DNA of 64,000 nucleotides. It comes from Xanthobacter autotrophicus. Its GTDB lineage: Bacteria; Pseudomonadota; Alphaproteobacteria; Rhizobiales; Xanthobacteraceae. Location: positions 1-64,000 of the forward strand of contig NZ_JAIVFO010000002.1 in assembly GCF_029991245.1 (NCBI RefSeq), written 5' to 3'. The position numbers were made by a program, and so were the translations under genes. Positions 50,901 through 59,658 of this stretch are shown in pieces (the stretch's first letter is position 1; every line of letters starts with the position of its first letter). Under the pieces are notes generated by a model. That model was not told the DNA's origin, did not search any database, and was given only the letters and a program-made list of their open reading frames with translations.

Positions 50901-52097
50901 TCAGGCCGCTCGGTCGAGCAGCTTCTTCGCCTTGCCCTCCATGTCGAGGCGGGCATCCTGATGGGGCTTGTCGCGCGCGAGGGCGGTGATGCCCTGCACG
51001 AAATCGAAGACGCTCTCGGGCGGGCGACCTTCTTCGGCCAGCACCGTGTCGATGATCTTGCCGGTCTCGGCCTTCGAGAAACCACGGCGGCGCAGGAAGT
51101 CGGTGCGATCCTCGTCACTGCGCGCCACGATCCGCTCCCGGGCCGCCTTGATGCCGTTGACGAAAGGCAGCGGTGAGGAATTGGCGAAGTTCGCCAGCGC
51201 TGGTGCCGCCTCATGAGCGAAGCGGTTGGCGGCATATTTGGAATGGCGGATGGTGATCTCCTCGAAATCCTCCACGCCCCAGAGATTTCGATTCTGGCAA
51301 ACCGCGCGCAGATAGAAGCTCGCCATGCCAAGCGTCTTGGCGCCGACCTCGGAATTCCAGCAGTAGAAGCCCCGGAAGTAGAGATCCGGCGAGCCGTCCG
51401 GCAGACGGCCGGCCTCGATCGGGTTCAGGTCATCGACGAGGAAGAGGAAGACGTCGCGGTCCGAGGCGTAGAGCGTCGTGGTGTCCTTGGTGATGTCGAT
51501 GCGCGGATTGTAGGTGCCGGTCGACCAATCGAGCACGCCGGGCACTTTCCAGCGTGTGTCGCCCGTGCCGTTGCCGGCAATGCGCTGCACGGCCTCGACC
51601 AGCTCGTGATCGTAGATGCGGCCGTAGTCCGGGCCGGTGACGGCGCGCAGTTCGATACGGCCGTTATCGGTTTCCAGCGTCTTGATCTGCTCCGCCCGAT
51701 TGGACGTTAGGCCATATTGCAGGTTGATCGCGGCGAGCGGCGCGGGAAGCTGGCGTAGATAGGCTGCCGGCGCGCCGACCAGGCTCGCGAGTTGGCCGAA
51801 GCTCCAATGGGTCGGGGCGATGGGCGTATCCGTGCCGGGCAGGATTAGCGCCAGCCGTTCCGGGTCGCTGCGGTTCGCCTCGACATGGATGAGCGCGCTC
51901 TCCACTACGCGCGTCCGGCTGCGATCGGCGCGGTCACGGACGGCCCGCGCCAGCTCGGACAGCGACAGGTAGCGCTCGTCTGCGGGCCGGGAAAACCATT
52001 CCGACGAGACGCGGCCGATCCGGTCGCCGCGGCCGACATCCACTTTGTAGCCGCCGCTGGTGTCGCGGCGGGCCTCTAGAACTGAAACCTGAGTCAT
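50901..52097 (-). CDS. DUF932 protein (plasmid/phage conserved)
   Basis: The 398-aa protein matches DUF932: IGRVSSEWFSRPADERYLSL, THWSFGQLASLVGAPAAYLR, YGRIYDHELVEAVQRIAGNG, LFLVDDLNPIEAGR, YFRGFYCWNSEVGAKTLGMA and QNRNLWGVEDFEEITIRHSK. It is a frequent companion of ParB-like and strawberry-notch genes in conjugative elements; function unknown. ATG 52097 overlaps no other gene. Its leader contains copy C of the repeated element. Confidence 0.92.
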   Translation of the reverse strand: MTQVSVLEARRDTSGGYKVDVGRGDRIGRVSSEWFSRPADERYLSLSELARAVRDRADRSRTRVVESALIHVEANRSDPERLALILPGTDTPIAPTHWSFGQLASLVGAPAAYLRQLPAPLAAINLQYGLTSNRAEQIKTLETDNGRIELRAVTGPDYGRIYDHELVEAVQRIAGNGTGDTRWKVPGVLDWSTGTYNPRIDITKDTTTLYASDRDVFLFLVDDLNPIEAGRLPDGSPDLYFRGFYCWNSEVGAKTLGMASFYLRAVCQNRNLWGVEDFEEITIRHSKYAANRFAHEAAPALANFANSSPLPFVNGIKAARERIVARSDEDRTDFLRRRGFSKAETGKIIDTVLAEEGRPPESVFDFVQGITALARDKPHQDARLDMEGKAKKLLDRAA

Positions 52098-52122
52098 GGG
52101 ACCAATCTCCATGACGGTCGCC

Positions 52123-52182
52123 GGAGAACTCTTCTCCAGCCCTCAACCCGTCACGGCAAAGCCGGTCCGTCCTCTTCCTCTC
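52123..52182 (-). promoter_or_regulatory. repeated 5'-leader element, copy C
   Basis: Read on the plus strand: GGAGAA-CTC-TTCTCC, a perfect 6-bp hairpin, then CAGCCCTCAACCCGTCACGG and CCTCTTCCTCTCA. It lies 26 bases upstream of the DUF932 start. The two boxes are identical to copy B apart from one or two bases, while the hairpin arms differ with pairing kept. Confidence 0.7.
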
Positions 52183-52393
52183 AAAGGGGCGTTGCGGGGC
52201 CTCCCGCAGAAGGGGTCGGCCGAGACGCAAGGCTCGGGCGCAGGGGAAGGCTTTCCCCAATATCTCGACTTCCAATCAGCTAGCGGCTGACTCCTAGTCC
52301 GCCGGTCGAAACCCTCGTCGAATGACATGCATGCAGGTTTACGCCGCGTAGCTCTGAGGCACCTTCATCCCCCGACTCGGACAGATCGCACAC

Positions 52394-52418
52394 GTGATTG
52401 TCGAGTGTCGATTATCAC
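52394..52418. promoter_or_regulatory. promoter/operator region of the methyltransferase operon
   Basis: GTGAT (52394-52398) and ATCAC (52414-52418) form an interrupted palindrome 16 bases upstream of the regulator start, next to a -10-like TATAGG at 52419-52424 and a TTGTCG further upstream. The gene-free stretch 52183-52393 before it shows no other structure. The HTH protein encoded next is the likely ligand. Confidence 0.45.
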
Positions 52419-52433
52419 TATAGGGTCTGATTG

Positions 52434-52754
52434 ATGGGGTTTGAACGAGTCGATTTGGCGATGCATCCAGGATCAGCGGTTCGGCAGGAATGTCTTGAGA
52501 AGCACGGGTTGAGCGTCACCGACGCCGCCCGGGTGCTTGGCGTGGATCGGCAGACACTCAGCAACCTGTTGAACGCACGATCGGGGATTTCGCCTGAAAT
52601 GGCGATCCGGCTGGAGAAGGCTTTCGGGACACCGGCCCGGGAGTGGCTGATGCGGCAGCTGGATCATGAACTGGCCGAGGCGATGCACAAGGCCGACAGC
52701 ATAGACATCCAACCCCTTCCTAGCGCCCCGGACGAGATGCGGGAGCGCTCATGA
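52434..52754 (+). CDS. HigA-type XRE helix-turn-helix regulator
   Basis: This 106-aa protein has the HigA antitoxin-like HTH (AMHPGSAVRQECLEKHGLSV, TDAARVLGVDRQTLSNLLNA, RSGISPEMAIRLEKAFGTPA, REWLMRQLDHELAEA). No HigB toxin is encoded next to it. It is the first gene of a five-gene run and overlaps the methyltransferase start by four bases, so it probably acts as the control protein that sets expression of the restriction-like system. ATG 52434 is preferred over TTG 52431. Confidence 0.9.
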   Translation: MGFERVDLAMHPGSAVRQECLEKHGLSVTDAARVLGVDRQTLSNLLNARSGISPEMAIRLEKAFGTPAREWLMRQLDHELAEAMHKADSIDIQPLPSAPDEMRERS

Positions 52755-55504
52755 ACGCCGTCGAAATCGAAGAAGCTATCTCGGCGCTGGCAGAGCGGCC
52801 TTTCGACGTCTCGGAATTTCCCTACGCGTTCCTCGAAGCTTTCGGGAACAAGGAGACCACGCTCAAGCGCTTGCGCAAGGGCGAGTCCAACAAGTCCGAT
52901 CTGGGCGGCGTGCTGCAGACAAACAATATCCACATCGCCACCTGCAAGCCCGGTGACGTGACGCGCACGCTGGAAGCATTGAAGGCCAGCCCGGCCACGG
53001 CGCGGGCGAAGGCGCGCTTTGTGCTCGCGACGGACGGCGACCTGTTTGAGGCCGAAGATCTCACGACTGATGACGCGCCGCTCTCCTGCACCTATGCCGA
53101 TTTTCCGAACCACTTCGGCTTCTTCCTGCCATTGGCGGGCATCACCACGGTCAAGCAGGTCCGCGAAAGCTCGTTCGACATCCGGGCGACCAGCCGCCTG
53201 AACCGGCTCTATGTTGAGCTGCTGAAGGACAATCCCGACTGGGGCACCGCGCAGCGCCGCCACGACGTGAACCACTTCATGGCCCGGCTGATCTTCTGCT
53301 TCTTTGCGGAGGATACCGACATCTTCAACGGCATCGGCGTGTTCACGTCGGCCATCGAGAGAATGAGCGCGAAGGATTCGTCCAACACCCATGAGGTGAT
53401 CAGCGAACTGTTCCGCGCCATGAACACGAAGGCAACGAAACGGGTTGCGGCGGGCATCCCGCGCTGGGCCGATGGCTTCCCGTATGTGAACGGCGGGCTG
53501 TTTTCTGGCAGCACGGATGTACCGCGGTTCAGCCGCATCGCTCGGTCCTATCTGCTGCATATCGGCAGCCTCGACTGGAGGAAGATCAACCCGGATATTT
53601 TCGGGTCGATGATCCAGGCGGTAGCCGATGATGACGAGCGCGGCGCGCTCGGCATGCACTACACCAGCGTGCCGAACATCCTGAAGGTGCTGAACCCGCT
53701 CTTTCTGGATGACCTTCGTGAGAAGCTGGATGAAGCTAGCGACAATGCGCGCATGTTGCTCAACCTGCGCAAGCGCATGTCTAAGATCCGCGTGTTCGAT
53801 CCGGCCTGCGGTTCGGGCAATTTCCTTGTCATCGCCTACAAGGAGATGCGGGCTATCGAGGCGGAGATCAAGCGCCGCCGTGATGAAGCCGACCAACGGA
53901 CGGAAATTCCGCTAACGAACTTTCGCGGGATCGAACTGCGCGACTTTCCAGCCGAGATCGCGCGCTTGGCGCTCATTATCGCCGAATACCAGTGCGATGT
54001 GCTCTATCGCGGCCAGAAAGAGGCCCTGCGAGATTTCCTGCCGCTCGATGCGCAGAACTGGATCACCTGCGGCAACGCCCTGCGGCTCGATTGGCTGAGC
54101 ATCTGCCCGCCGACGGGAACGGGCGTGAGGCACCACGCCGACGACCTGTTTCATACGCCGCTCAATCAGGCGCAGATCGATTTCGAGAATGAGGGCGGCG
54201 AGACTTACATTTGCGGAAATCCGCCGTACATCGGCGGAAAGAAACAAAGTGCTGAACAGAAAAGCGACCTCGCGGCCATTTTTTCCGGAGGGCAGCATAA
54301 GAACTTAGATTACGTATGCGGGTTCGTTGTTAAAGCTTGCAGATTCATAGATTCTTTTGACAAGGCTGCATTGGTTACTACTAATTCGATCAATCAGGGC
54401 ACCCATGTCCCAGTGCTCTGGCCAGAGGTTTTCCGAGCCAATTGCGAGTTGGAGTTTGCATACGCACCATTCAAATGGGCGAACAACGCGGCGAACAACG
54501 CCGGCGTTTCCTGCACAATTTTGGGTTTGAGAGTACGTAAACCGGGCCCGAAATACATCTGTAACGGAAATACCCGGCGCGAAGTGTCCAATATCAGTCC
54601 TTATCTCGTCGAGGGACCGGATCGGATCGTGCAGTCGGAAACGAAGCCGATTTCTGGTCTCTCCAAGATGATCACTGGCAACGCTGCATACGACGGCGGC
54701 CACCTTTTTCTTGATAGCCGCGAGGCCCAAGCACTTAGAGGCAGCTTCCAAGAAATTAGCGGCAATATCCGATCTGTCTTGGGCACGTCGGAGTTCATTG
54801 ACGGCATTTTGCGGTTTTGCCTTTGGTTTAACGACGACGAACTCGACTTCGCGGCCTCGCATCCTGCCGTGGCTCCTCGCATTGCATCTGTGCGCTCCTA
54901 TCGCGAGACTGGTGGTGATGTTGCCAGGACATTAATTTCTCGTCCTCACCAATTCAGGTATCGGCACGAAGCAAAGCACTGCCAAATACTTGTACCGCAG
55001 GTATCATCGGAGCGTAGAGAGTACTTGCCAGTTGGGTATCTGAGCAGTGACACTATAATAACACATCTCGGTCACGCAATTTACGATCCAACGCTAGTCG
55101 ATCTGTCGGTGCTGAGTTCAAAGCTCCATTTGACGTGGGTCTCGACGATATGTGGGAAGCTGGAAACGCGACTGCGCTACGCTAGCAATCTGGGCTGGAA
55201 TACGTTTCCGGTACCGATATTGACTGATAAGAACAAAGTTGATCTCACTCGCTGCGCCGAAAATATCCTCCTTGCCCGAGAGGCACATTTCCCAGCGACG
55301 ATCGCCGAGCTTTATGATCCAGCGACCATGCCCGACGACCTCCGTGCAGCTCACGACCGTAACGACGAGGTGCTCGAGCGCATCTATATCGGCCGTCGAT
55401 TCAAGAACGACACCGAACGACTCGAAAAGTTGTTCGACCTTTACATCAAAATGACGACAGGATCGAGCAACGCAACCAGAACACGTATGGCGGCGACAGC
55501 ATGA
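52751..55504 (+). CDS. MmeI-like class I DNA methyltransferase
   Basis: The 917-aa protein resembles the MmeI/type IIL group. An N-terminal region (to about 150: FPYAFLEAFGNKETTLKRLR, SNKSDLGGVLQTNNIHIATC) is followed by a helical domain (HFMARLIFCFFAEDTDIFNG) and an N6-adenine methyltransferase core with motif I DPACGSGNF near 353 and motif IV GNPPY near 490. Target recognition and a helical end (NDTERLEKLFDLYIKM) follow. No intact D-ExK nuclease motif is seen in the N-terminus, so cleavage is probably left to the GIY-YIG and helicase partners. The region around 54240-55300 (target recognition) is visibly AT-richer than the rest. Confidence 0.93.
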   Translation: MNAVEIEEAISALAERPFDVSEFPYAFLEAFGNKETTLKRLRKGESNKSDLGGVLQTNNIHIATCKPGDVTRTLEALKASPATARAKARFVLATDGDLFEAEDLTTDDAPLSCTYADFPNHFGFFLPLAGITTVKQVRESSFDIRATSRLNRLYVELLKDNPDWGTAQRRHDVNHFMARLIFCFFAEDTDIFNGIGVFTSAIERMSAKDSSNTHEVISELFRAMNTKATKRVAAGIPRWADGFPYVNGGLFSGSTDVPRFSRIARSYLLHIGSLDWRKINPDIFGSMIQAVADDDERGALGMHYTSVPNILKVLNPLFLDDLREKLDEASDNARMLLNLRKRMSKIRVFDPACGSGNFLVIAYKEMRAIEAEIKRRRDEADQRTEIPLTNFRGIELRDFPAEIARLALIIAEYQCDVLYRGQKEALRDFLPLDAQNWITCGNALRLDWLSICPPTGTGVRHHADDLFHTPLNQAQIDFENEGGETYICGNPPYIGGKKQSAEQKSDLAAIFSGGQHKNLDYVCGFVVKACRFIDSFDKAALVTTNSINQGTHVPVLWPEVFRANCELEFAYAPFKWANNAANNAGVSCTILGLRVRKPGPKYICNGNTRREVSNISPYLVEGPDRIVQSETKPISGLSKMITGNAAYDGGHLFLDSREAQALRGSFQEISGNIRSVLGTSEFIDGILRFCLWFNDDELDFAASHPAVAPRIASVRSYRETGGDVARTLISRPHQFRYRHEAKHCQILVPQVSSERREYLPVGYLSSDTIITHLGHAIYDPTLVDLSVLSSKLHLTWVSTICGKLETRLRYASNLGWNTFPVPILTDKNKVDLTRCAENILLAREAHFPATIAELYDPATMPDDLRAAHDRNDEVLERIYIGRRFKNDTERLEKLFDLYIKMTTGSSNATRTRMAATA

Positions 55505-56277
55505 GCGACTATGCGTTGTTCCAGATGTGGGGTCCATTTCGGCAGTCTCTGATTGCCGGCCACCTCTTCTATGTCGAACAGGCGAGAAGGCGCTTGCTCT
55601 CGCAGTTTGAAGACATCGAGGCCGAAGCCGACAAGGCTGCCGAAGAATGGCTTCAGCGAAGCAGCGGACGTTTTGATCCTGATCGGCATGACGCGGGCGA
55701 CTTCTACGAAGCTGCCAACGACGCCGGCATCGAGTTCTATACCCTTCTAAGTGACATGCGGGACCAGACCCGCTTGAGCGTCGTCGCGGGCATGTTCCAT
55801 GAATGGGACAAGCAACTGCGCGATTGGCTAGTTCGAGAAATTCAGCATTGGCACCAAGGTGACGCCGCTGCGCAGAAAGTGTGGTCGGCTGATTTCGTGC
55901 AGATTGCCGAATTGTTGGCCAGCATTGGTTGGGAGATACGTAGCACGGACTACTTCAAAATTCTTGATGCCTGCCGTCTTGTTGTTAACGTCTATAAGCA
56001 CGGTAAGGGAAAATCACTTGAGGATCTCAAGCAAAAGTATCCTGAATATCTCGATGACCCGTTTCGCGGCGCTGCATTCTCGAGCGTGGAGTATCGCGAC
56101 CACACGCATCTAAGGGTGAGTGACGAGCAGTTTCAGGCATTTTCAGATGCGATCATCGCGTTCTGGCAAGCGGTGCCAGAGAACATATTCGAGTCAAAGG
56201 TCAATGACGTGCCCGACTGGTTTGGCAAGGCCATCCTGAAAGACCGCACCGGCCACAAACAGGCGAGCAAGCAATGA
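55501..56277 (+). CDS. 258-aa unknown protein of the restriction-like operon
   Basis: I do not recognise this protein by name. It is predicted mostly helical and soluble (LFYVEQARRRLLSQFEDIEA, EFYTLLSDMRDQTRLSVVAG, MFHEWDKQLRDWLVREIQHW) and contains ACRLVVNVYKHGKGKSLEDL. The N-x-x-K-H-G part resembles the Rx4-6H active-site region of HEPN ribonucleases, but the arginine position is Val, so any nuclease activity is doubtful. Four-base overlaps with both neighbours show it is an integral part of the operon. Base composition is AT-richer than that of the helicase gene. Confidence 0.75.
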   Translation: MSDYALFQMWGPFRQSLIAGHLFYVEQARRRLLSQFEDIEAEADKAAEEWLQRSSGRFDPDRHDAGDFYEAANDAGIEFYTLLSDMRDQTRLSVVAGMFHEWDKQLRDWLVREIQHWHQGDAAAQKVWSADFVQIAELLASIGWEIRSTDYFKILDACRLVVNVYKHGKGKSLEDLKQKYPEYLDDPFRGAAFSSVEYRDHTHLRVSDEQFQAFSDAIIAFWQAVPENIFESKVNDVPDWFGKAILKDRTGHKQASKQ

Positions 56278-58334
56278 TCGACAATACGCCAAAATCAGTC
56301 CCCTCCGTTTCGGTTAAGTATGCCAGCAACGGCAGCTCAACCAAGGCCAACGAGTTCGGCATGCGACCGATGCAGGAGCGCGCCTTCGAGAAGCGCGGCG
56401 AGCAATATCTGCTAATCAAGTCGCCGCCAGCCTCGGGCAAGAGCCGCGCGTTGATGTTTATCGCGCTCGACAAGCTGATCAATCAGAGCGTCAAGCAGGC
56501 CATCATCGTCGTGCCGGAAAGATCCATCGGCTCTAGCTTTCATGACGAGCCGCTGAGCAAGCACGGCTTCTGGGCGGACTGGCACGTCGAGCCGATGTGG
56601 AATCTCTGCGACGCGCCCGGAAACGACAATGGCGGCAAGGTCAATTCGCTCGGCGCGTTCCTTGAAAGCGACGACAAGGTGCTGGTCTGCACTCATGCGA
56701 CCTTCCGGTTCGCCGTCGACAAATTCGGGGTTGGAGCTTTCGATGACCGTCTGATCGCGGTGGACGAATTCCACCACGTTTCGGCTAATCCCGACAACAA
56801 GCTCGGCATCCATCTGGGCGATTTTATCACCCGTGACCGCGTGCATATCGTCGCGATGACCGGATCCTACTTCCGGGGCGACGCCGAGGCGGTGCTGGCG
56901 CCGCAGGACGAAGGCAAGTTCGAGAGCGTCACCTACACCTATTATGAGCAGCTCAACGGCTATCAATATCTGAAGCAGCTCGACATTGGCTATTTCTTCT
57001 ATTCGGATTCCTACGCCGACGACATTCTGAAGGTTCTGAACCCAGCCGAGAAGACGATCATCCACATCCCGAACGTCAATTCGCGCGAGAGCACGAAGGA
57101 CAAGATCAAGGAGGTGGAGCACATCATCGAGGAGCTGGGCACCTGGCAAGGGACCGATCCGGCCACCGGATTCCAACTGGTCAAGACGCCGGAAGGCCAG
57201 ATCCTGCGTATTGCCGATCTGGTCGATGACGATCCAGCCAAGCGGGATCGCGTGTCTGCCGCGCTGAAAGACCCTACGCAGAAGAACAACCGCGATCACG
57301 TCGACATCATCATCGCGCTGGGCATGGCGAAGGAAGGCTTCGACTGGATCTGGTGCGAACATGCGCTGACGGTTGGCTACCGCTCCAGCCTGACCGAGAT
57401 CGTGCAGATCATCGGTCGTGCCACCCGTGATGCACCGGGCAAGACCCGCGCCCGCTTCTCAAACCTGATTGCCGAGCCTGCCGCCGCCGACGACATCGTG
57501 ACCGAAGCGGTGAACGACACGCTGAAAGCGATCGCGGCGAGCCTGCTGATGGAGCAGGTGTTGGCCCCTCGCTTCGAGTTCAAGCCGAAGAATCCGCAAA
57601 ACGAGCCGACGCCGGGCTTTGACTATGGCGAGGGCGGCTACCATCCGAATAAGTGCAACGTCGGCTTCAACGAGGAATCCGGCAAGTTCCAGATCGAGAT
57701 CAAAGGCCTTGCCACGCCCAAGAGCGAAGAAGCGACGCGGATCTGCCAAGAAGACCTGAACGAGGTGATCGCGGCCTTCGTGCAGGATAAGACGACGATC
57801 GAGCGCGGCCTCTTCGACGAGGAACTCGTCCCCGAGGAACTGACCCAGGTGCGCATGGGTAAGATCATCAAGGACAAGTTCCCGCATCTCGACGCGGAGG
57901 ATCAGGAGGCCGTGCGTCAGCATGCTGTGGCGGCGTTGAATCTGACCCAGAAGGCGAAGGAAGTCGCGGCGGGCAGCTCGCTCGGCGAGGAGAGCGCGAA
58001 TACCGCCTTTGTCGATGGCGTGCGCAAGTTCGCGATGGACGTGCGCGAGTTGGACATCGACCTGATCGACCGGATCAATCCGTTCGGGGAGGCCTATGCG
58101 ATCCTCGCCAAGACGATGAGCGAGGAAAGCTTGAAGCAGGTCGCCGCGGCGATCGCCGCCAAGCGCACCAGCCTGACGCCCGAGGAGGCGAAGGTGATCG
58201 CCAAGCGCGCCGTCGAGTTCAAGCGGGAGCGCGGGCGTCTGCCGTCGATCAGCTCGGCCGACGCTTGGGAAAAGCACCTGGCTGGAGGCGCCGCAGCGTT
58301 CGTCCGCTTCAAGGATGAGGGCCGCTATGAGTGA
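56274..58334 (+). CDS. SF2 DEAD/DEAH helicase
   Basis: The 686-aa protein has helicase motif I KSPPASGKSRALMFIALDKL near residue 45, motif Ia IIVVPERSIG, motif II AVDEFHHVSANP near 160, motif III AMTGSYFRGD and motif VI QIIGRATRDAPGKTRARFS near 380. A long C-terminal part (from 440) with RTSLTPEEAKVIAKRAVEFK and RERGRLPSISSADAWEKHLA follows. This type partners type I/III-like and other restriction systems as a translocase. It overlaps both neighbours (four and eight bases). Confidence 0.93.
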   Translation: MIDNTPKSVPSVSVKYASNGSSTKANEFGMRPMQERAFEKRGEQYLLIKSPPASGKSRALMFIALDKLINQSVKQAIIVVPERSIGSSFHDEPLSKHGFWADWHVEPMWNLCDAPGNDNGGKVNSLGAFLESDDKVLVCTHATFRFAVDKFGVGAFDDRLIAVDEFHHVSANPDNKLGIHLGDFITRDRVHIVAMTGSYFRGDAEAVLAPQDEGKFESVTYTYYEQLNGYQYLKQLDIGYFFYSDSYADDILKVLNPAEKTIIHIPNVNSRESTKDKIKEVEHIIEELGTWQGTDPATGFQLVKTPEGQILRIADLVDDDPAKRDRVSAALKDPTQKNNRDHVDIIIALGMAKEGFDWIWCEHALTVGYRSSLTEIVQIIGRATRDAPGKTRARFSNLIAEPAAADDIVTEAVNDTLKAIAASLLMEQVLAPRFEFKPKNPQNEPTPGFDYGEGGYHPNKCNVGFNEESGKFQIEIKGLATPKSEEATRICQEDLNEVIAAFVQDKTTIERGLFDEELVPEELTQVRMGKIIKDKFPHLDAEDQEAVRQHAVAALNLTQKAKEVAAGSSLGEESANTAFVDGVRKFAMDVRELDIDLIDRINPFGEAYAILAKTMSEESLKQVAAAIAAKRTSLTPEEAKVIAKRAVEFKRERGRLPSISSADAWEKHLAGGAAAFVRFKDEGRYE

Positions 58335-59526
58335 TCTCGACCTTGATGAACTGCGTGCGGAGCTCGACGATTTCGCGCAACCGGAAAAGAAGGGCGGCCG
58401 TTCGCCCCTGGAGGAGCGCATCATCGCGGGCTTTGAGGAGATTCAGCGCTTTGTCGAGAAAAACGGCCACGTTCCGCGCCACGGCGAGGATGGCGATATA
58501 TTCGAACAGCTCTACGCCGTGCGGCTCGACCGACTGCGCGCGCTGGAAGAATGCCGGTCTCTTCTCACACAGTTTGATCACCAGGGACTGCTTACCGATG
58601 CGCCCATGGCGTCTGGCCCGCCCGCTGACTTGATGGATGAGGACGAGCTGCTCGCCGAACTGGAGGGCGCGGCCGGTTCATCCGACATCACCAAGCTGCG
58701 CCATGTGCGCACCAGTGCGGAGAAGCGCGAGGCCGAAGAAATCGCGAGCCGCGAGAAGTGCGTGGATTTCGATAGATTCAAGCCCCTATTCCTGCAGGTG
58801 CAGGCCGATCTTGAGAGCGGGCGCCGGATCACAAGACCCTTCGTCAAGGATGCAGGTTTCCTGAAAGCCGACATTCAGGCCGGGCAATTCTTCATCCTTG
58901 GCGGCCAGACCGCTTATGTGGCGGAGGTTGGAGAGCCGATAAGGGCGCCGAATGGCGAAACCGACGCGCGGCTCCGGGTGATCTATTCCAATGGCACCGA
59001 GAGCGACCTGCTGCTGCGATCGCTGCAGCGCGCCCTCTACAAAGATGAGGCTGGTCGGCGTATTACCGAGCCCAGCGCCGGCCCGTTATTCGACGACCAG
59101 ACTGGCGATGGTGATCAGGCCAGCGGCACGATCTACGTGTTGCGGAGCAAGTCCGACCATCCGCTGGTCGCCGCGAACCGTGAAATCCTGCATAAGATTG
59201 GCGTGACGGGCGGCAGCGTCGAGCGGCGTATCGCCAACGCTCGCCTCGATCCCACTTACCTCATGGCCGATGTCGAGATCGTCGCTACTTACGAGCTTTA
59301 CAACGTCAACCGCGCGAAGCTTGAAACCTTGATCCACAAAGTCTTTGGCGCGGCTCGGCTAGATGTCGAGATCAAAGATCGCTTCGGCCAGCCGATCGTG
59401 CCCAAGGAGTGGTTCTTGGTTCCTCTGTTCGCCGTGGATGAGGCCGTCGTCCGCATAAAGGACGGTACGATCACGGGATGCGTCTACGATCCGCAGACTG
59501 CGCGTCTGGTGCTTCGGGAACGCTGA
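58327..59526 (+). CDS. GIY-YIG (T5orf172/MUG113-type) nuclease-domain protein
   Basis: The 399-aa protein has an acidic helical N-terminal half (DLDELRAELDDFAQPEKKGG, EERIIAGFEEIQRFVEKNG) and a GIY-YIG domain from about 255: GTIYVLRSKSDHP, HKIGVTGGSVERRIANARLD, VEIVATYELYNVNRAKLETL and IHKVFGAARLDVEIKDRFG. Ile-Tyr-Val, Lys-Ile-Gly, the Arg in ERRI and Glu in KLETLIH mark the active site. ATG 58327 with GAGGG upstream is chosen over ATG 58315. It is the last gene of the operon and the probable DNA-cutting subunit. Confidence 0.92.
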   Translation: MSDLDLDELRAELDDFAQPEKKGGRSPLEERIIAGFEEIQRFVEKNGHVPRHGEDGDIFEQLYAVRLDRLRALEECRSLLTQFDHQGLLTDAPMASGPPADLMDEDELLAELEGAAGSSDITKLRHVRTSAEKREAEEIASREKCVDFDRFKPLFLQVQADLESGRRITRPFVKDAGFLKADIQAGQFFILGGQTAYVAEVGEPIRAPNGETDARLRVIYSNGTESDLLLRSLQRALYKDEAGRRITEPSAGPLFDDQTGDGDQASGTIYVLRSKSDHPLVAANREILHKIGVTGGSVERRIANARLDPTYLMADVEIVATYELYNVNRAKLETLIHKVFGAARLDVEIKDRFGQPIVPKEWFLVPLFAVDEAVVRIKDGTITGCVYDPQTARLVLRER

Positions 59527-59658
59527 CCTAGAGTTATCACTTAGGAACATGTTGAAAGGTATTTGGCGCAAAAAAAGCCAATGGTAGTGCGGCAACGTTA
59601 GGCGTATCGCAGATCGACTCAAAGGCGCGTGGGGCGGCCAACAAAGCCTCTCCATAAT
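59527..59658. other. intergenic gap between two convergent defence operons
   Basis: The 132 bases contain a small hairpin (TTGGC-GCAAAAAAA-GCCAA, 59563-59581) that could terminate the plus-strand operon; its stem is only five pairs. Nothing else is recognised. Confidence 0.4.

Noticed and set aside
52434-52754. HigBA toxin-antitoxin system
   Set aside because: Only the HigA-like protein is present; the next gene is a methyltransferase, so a control-protein role fits better.
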